From Leishmania infantum JPCM5 (Eukaryota > Euglenozoa > Kinetoplastea > Trypanosomatida > Trypanosomatidae): a stretch of 64,000 nucleotides of DNA. A model generated the notes under the pieces. It saw only the letters and a program-made list of their open reading frames with translations, made no database searches and was not told where the DNA came from. Position numbers and translations under genes: made by a program. The stretch lies in NCBI RefSeq assembly GCF_000002875.2, contig NC_009388.2:267501-331500 (forward strand), in the 5' to 3' direction. Shown here in pieces: positions 63,414 through 64,000 of this stretch (its first letter is position 1; every line of letters starts with the position of its first letter).

Positions 63414-64000
63414 ATGGAGACGGCGAAACTGAGCGTGGAGGCGAGCACAAGGTACCTGATGGCGCTCGGGTATCGTGTGTCTGCGCCGCTCAACGCCGAC
63501 GGCTCGAGCACTGCCAACGTTGGAGAGACAGAGCACTCGCTGTGCAGGGGCTTCACCGGGGCCTACTCACTTGGCCTGCATGTCGGCGCGCTGTTCCTGA
63601 TTCTCTTCGTGTCGCTCCTCGGCACTGCGATTCCGATTCTCGGCAAGTGCATCCCTTCTCTCGTGAGATACCCGTATGTGTTCTCCGTGGCGAAGTCCGC
63701 TGCAACGGGCGTGCTGCTGTCTGTGTCGACGATTCACCTGATCTTCGAGGGCGCCGAGGCTTTCTCGGAGGATTGCATCCCCGCCGTGCTGAAGAGTTAC
63801 GGGCCGCTGTACTTCTTGCTTGCCCTGATTGCTGTGCTGCTGATGCAGGCGCTGGACATGCAGCTGGCGGACATCGCTGAGCGCTGGATGAAGGCCAAGC
63901 TGAAGAGAGAGGCAGAGGCGGCCAAGGCGGAAAGCAAGGGCGACGGCGAGTGCTGCGGGCTCTCCCCTGATGTGGACGCCGGCGTCACCTCGGGCCTAGC
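63414..64000 (+). CDS. LIT1: ZIP-family iron/zinc transporter, LIT1-like (partial)
   Basis: The frame runs from the ATG at 63414 (METAKLSVEASTRYLMALGY) to the window edge, 195 codons. The layout is that of a ZIP protein: an extracellular N terminus with Cys, then a first membrane helix LGLHVGALFLILFVSLLGTA with IPILGK. A second helix, SAATGVLLSVSTIHLIFEGA, contains the His and Glu that usually follow TM2. A third, LYFLLALIAVLLMQALDM, is followed by a charged loop rich in Lys/Glu with a CC pair, the TM3-TM4 loop where metal-binding residues often lie. The C-terminal half with the HN--EG metal site is outside the window. In Leishmania this family member (LIT1) imports ferrous iron across the parasite plasma membrane and is induced when iron is scarce. 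Assignment to LIT1 rather than a tandem copy LIT2 or a zinc ZIP is from overall recognition. Confidence 0.85.
   Translation, partial: METAKLSVEASTRYLMALGYRVSAPLNADGSSTANVGETEHSLCRGFTGAYSLGLHVGALFLILFVSLLGTAIPILGKCIPSLVRYPYVFSVAKSAATGVLLSVSTIHLIFEGAEAFSEDCIPAVLKSYGPLYFLLALIAVLLMQALDMQLADIAERWMKAKLKREAEAAKAESKGDGECCGLSPDVDAGVTSGL

Noticed and set aside
63296..63880. Plus-strand open frame of 194 codons overlapping the ZIP gene
   Set aside because: It is out of frame with the clear ZIP membrane helices and has no hydrophobic pattern.

Overview
The window looks like a trypanosomatid nuclear chromosome, most likely Leishmania. It is GC-rich, the genes show no introns, and coding regions are separated by 0.5-1.5 kb spacers full of CT-rich tracts and CA/TG microsatellites. 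Proteins are inflated by poly-Ala, poly-Gln and poly-Ser. Thirteen consecutive genes lie on the minus strand as one polycistronic unit, and a single gene on the plus strand enters at the right edge. That last gene closely resembles the Leishmania ZIP-family iron transporter LIT1, which from memory maps to chromosome 31. I cannot determine the species from sequence alone. Two runs of exactly 100 N (34594-34693 and 62630-62729) show it is a gapped draft assembly.

Layout from left to right. 1-1622 is the N-terminal part of a probable DDX60-like SKI2-family helicase, cut by the window edge. 2436-11117 is a giant protein joining a UBE2Q-like ubiquitin-conjugating fold to many parallel beta-helix repeats. 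12008-12694 is a YbaK-type aminoacyl-tRNA deacylase. 13255-16557 is a helical, probably mitochondrial protein, and 18007-19221 is an unknown protein. 20134-20388 is the copper chaperone COX17. 21126-23276 is a degenerate TatD-like protein. 24095-25048 is a probable mitochondrial NYN/PIN-like protein. 25803-27449 is a TBCE-like tubulin chaperone. 28231-37656 is a very large AGC-type protein kinase broken by an assembly gap. 39167-40474 is a likely RPC9/Rpb4-like RNA polymerase III subunit. 41336-48517 is an ankyrin-repeat 6-phosphofructo-2-kinase with a dead phosphatase half. 49841-53122 is a multi-pass membrane protein, and 53904-62618 is a giant low-complexity coiled-coil protein. The region 62619-63413 is a divergent strand-switch region, the usual place for Pol II initiation in these organisms, and 63414 onward is the ZIP transporter.

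The genes do not form a pathway; as is normal in kinetoplastids they are co-transcribed and separated by trans-splicing and polyadenylation. The main points of interest are the E2/beta-helix fusion, loss of both catalytic histidines in the PFK-2/FBPase-2 protein, a possible N-myristoylation signal on COX17, the TatD-like protein without its metal site, and a GT-rich stretch inside the divergent strand-switch region. No tRNA, rRNA, CRISPR array or recognisable retroelement was seen by eye.
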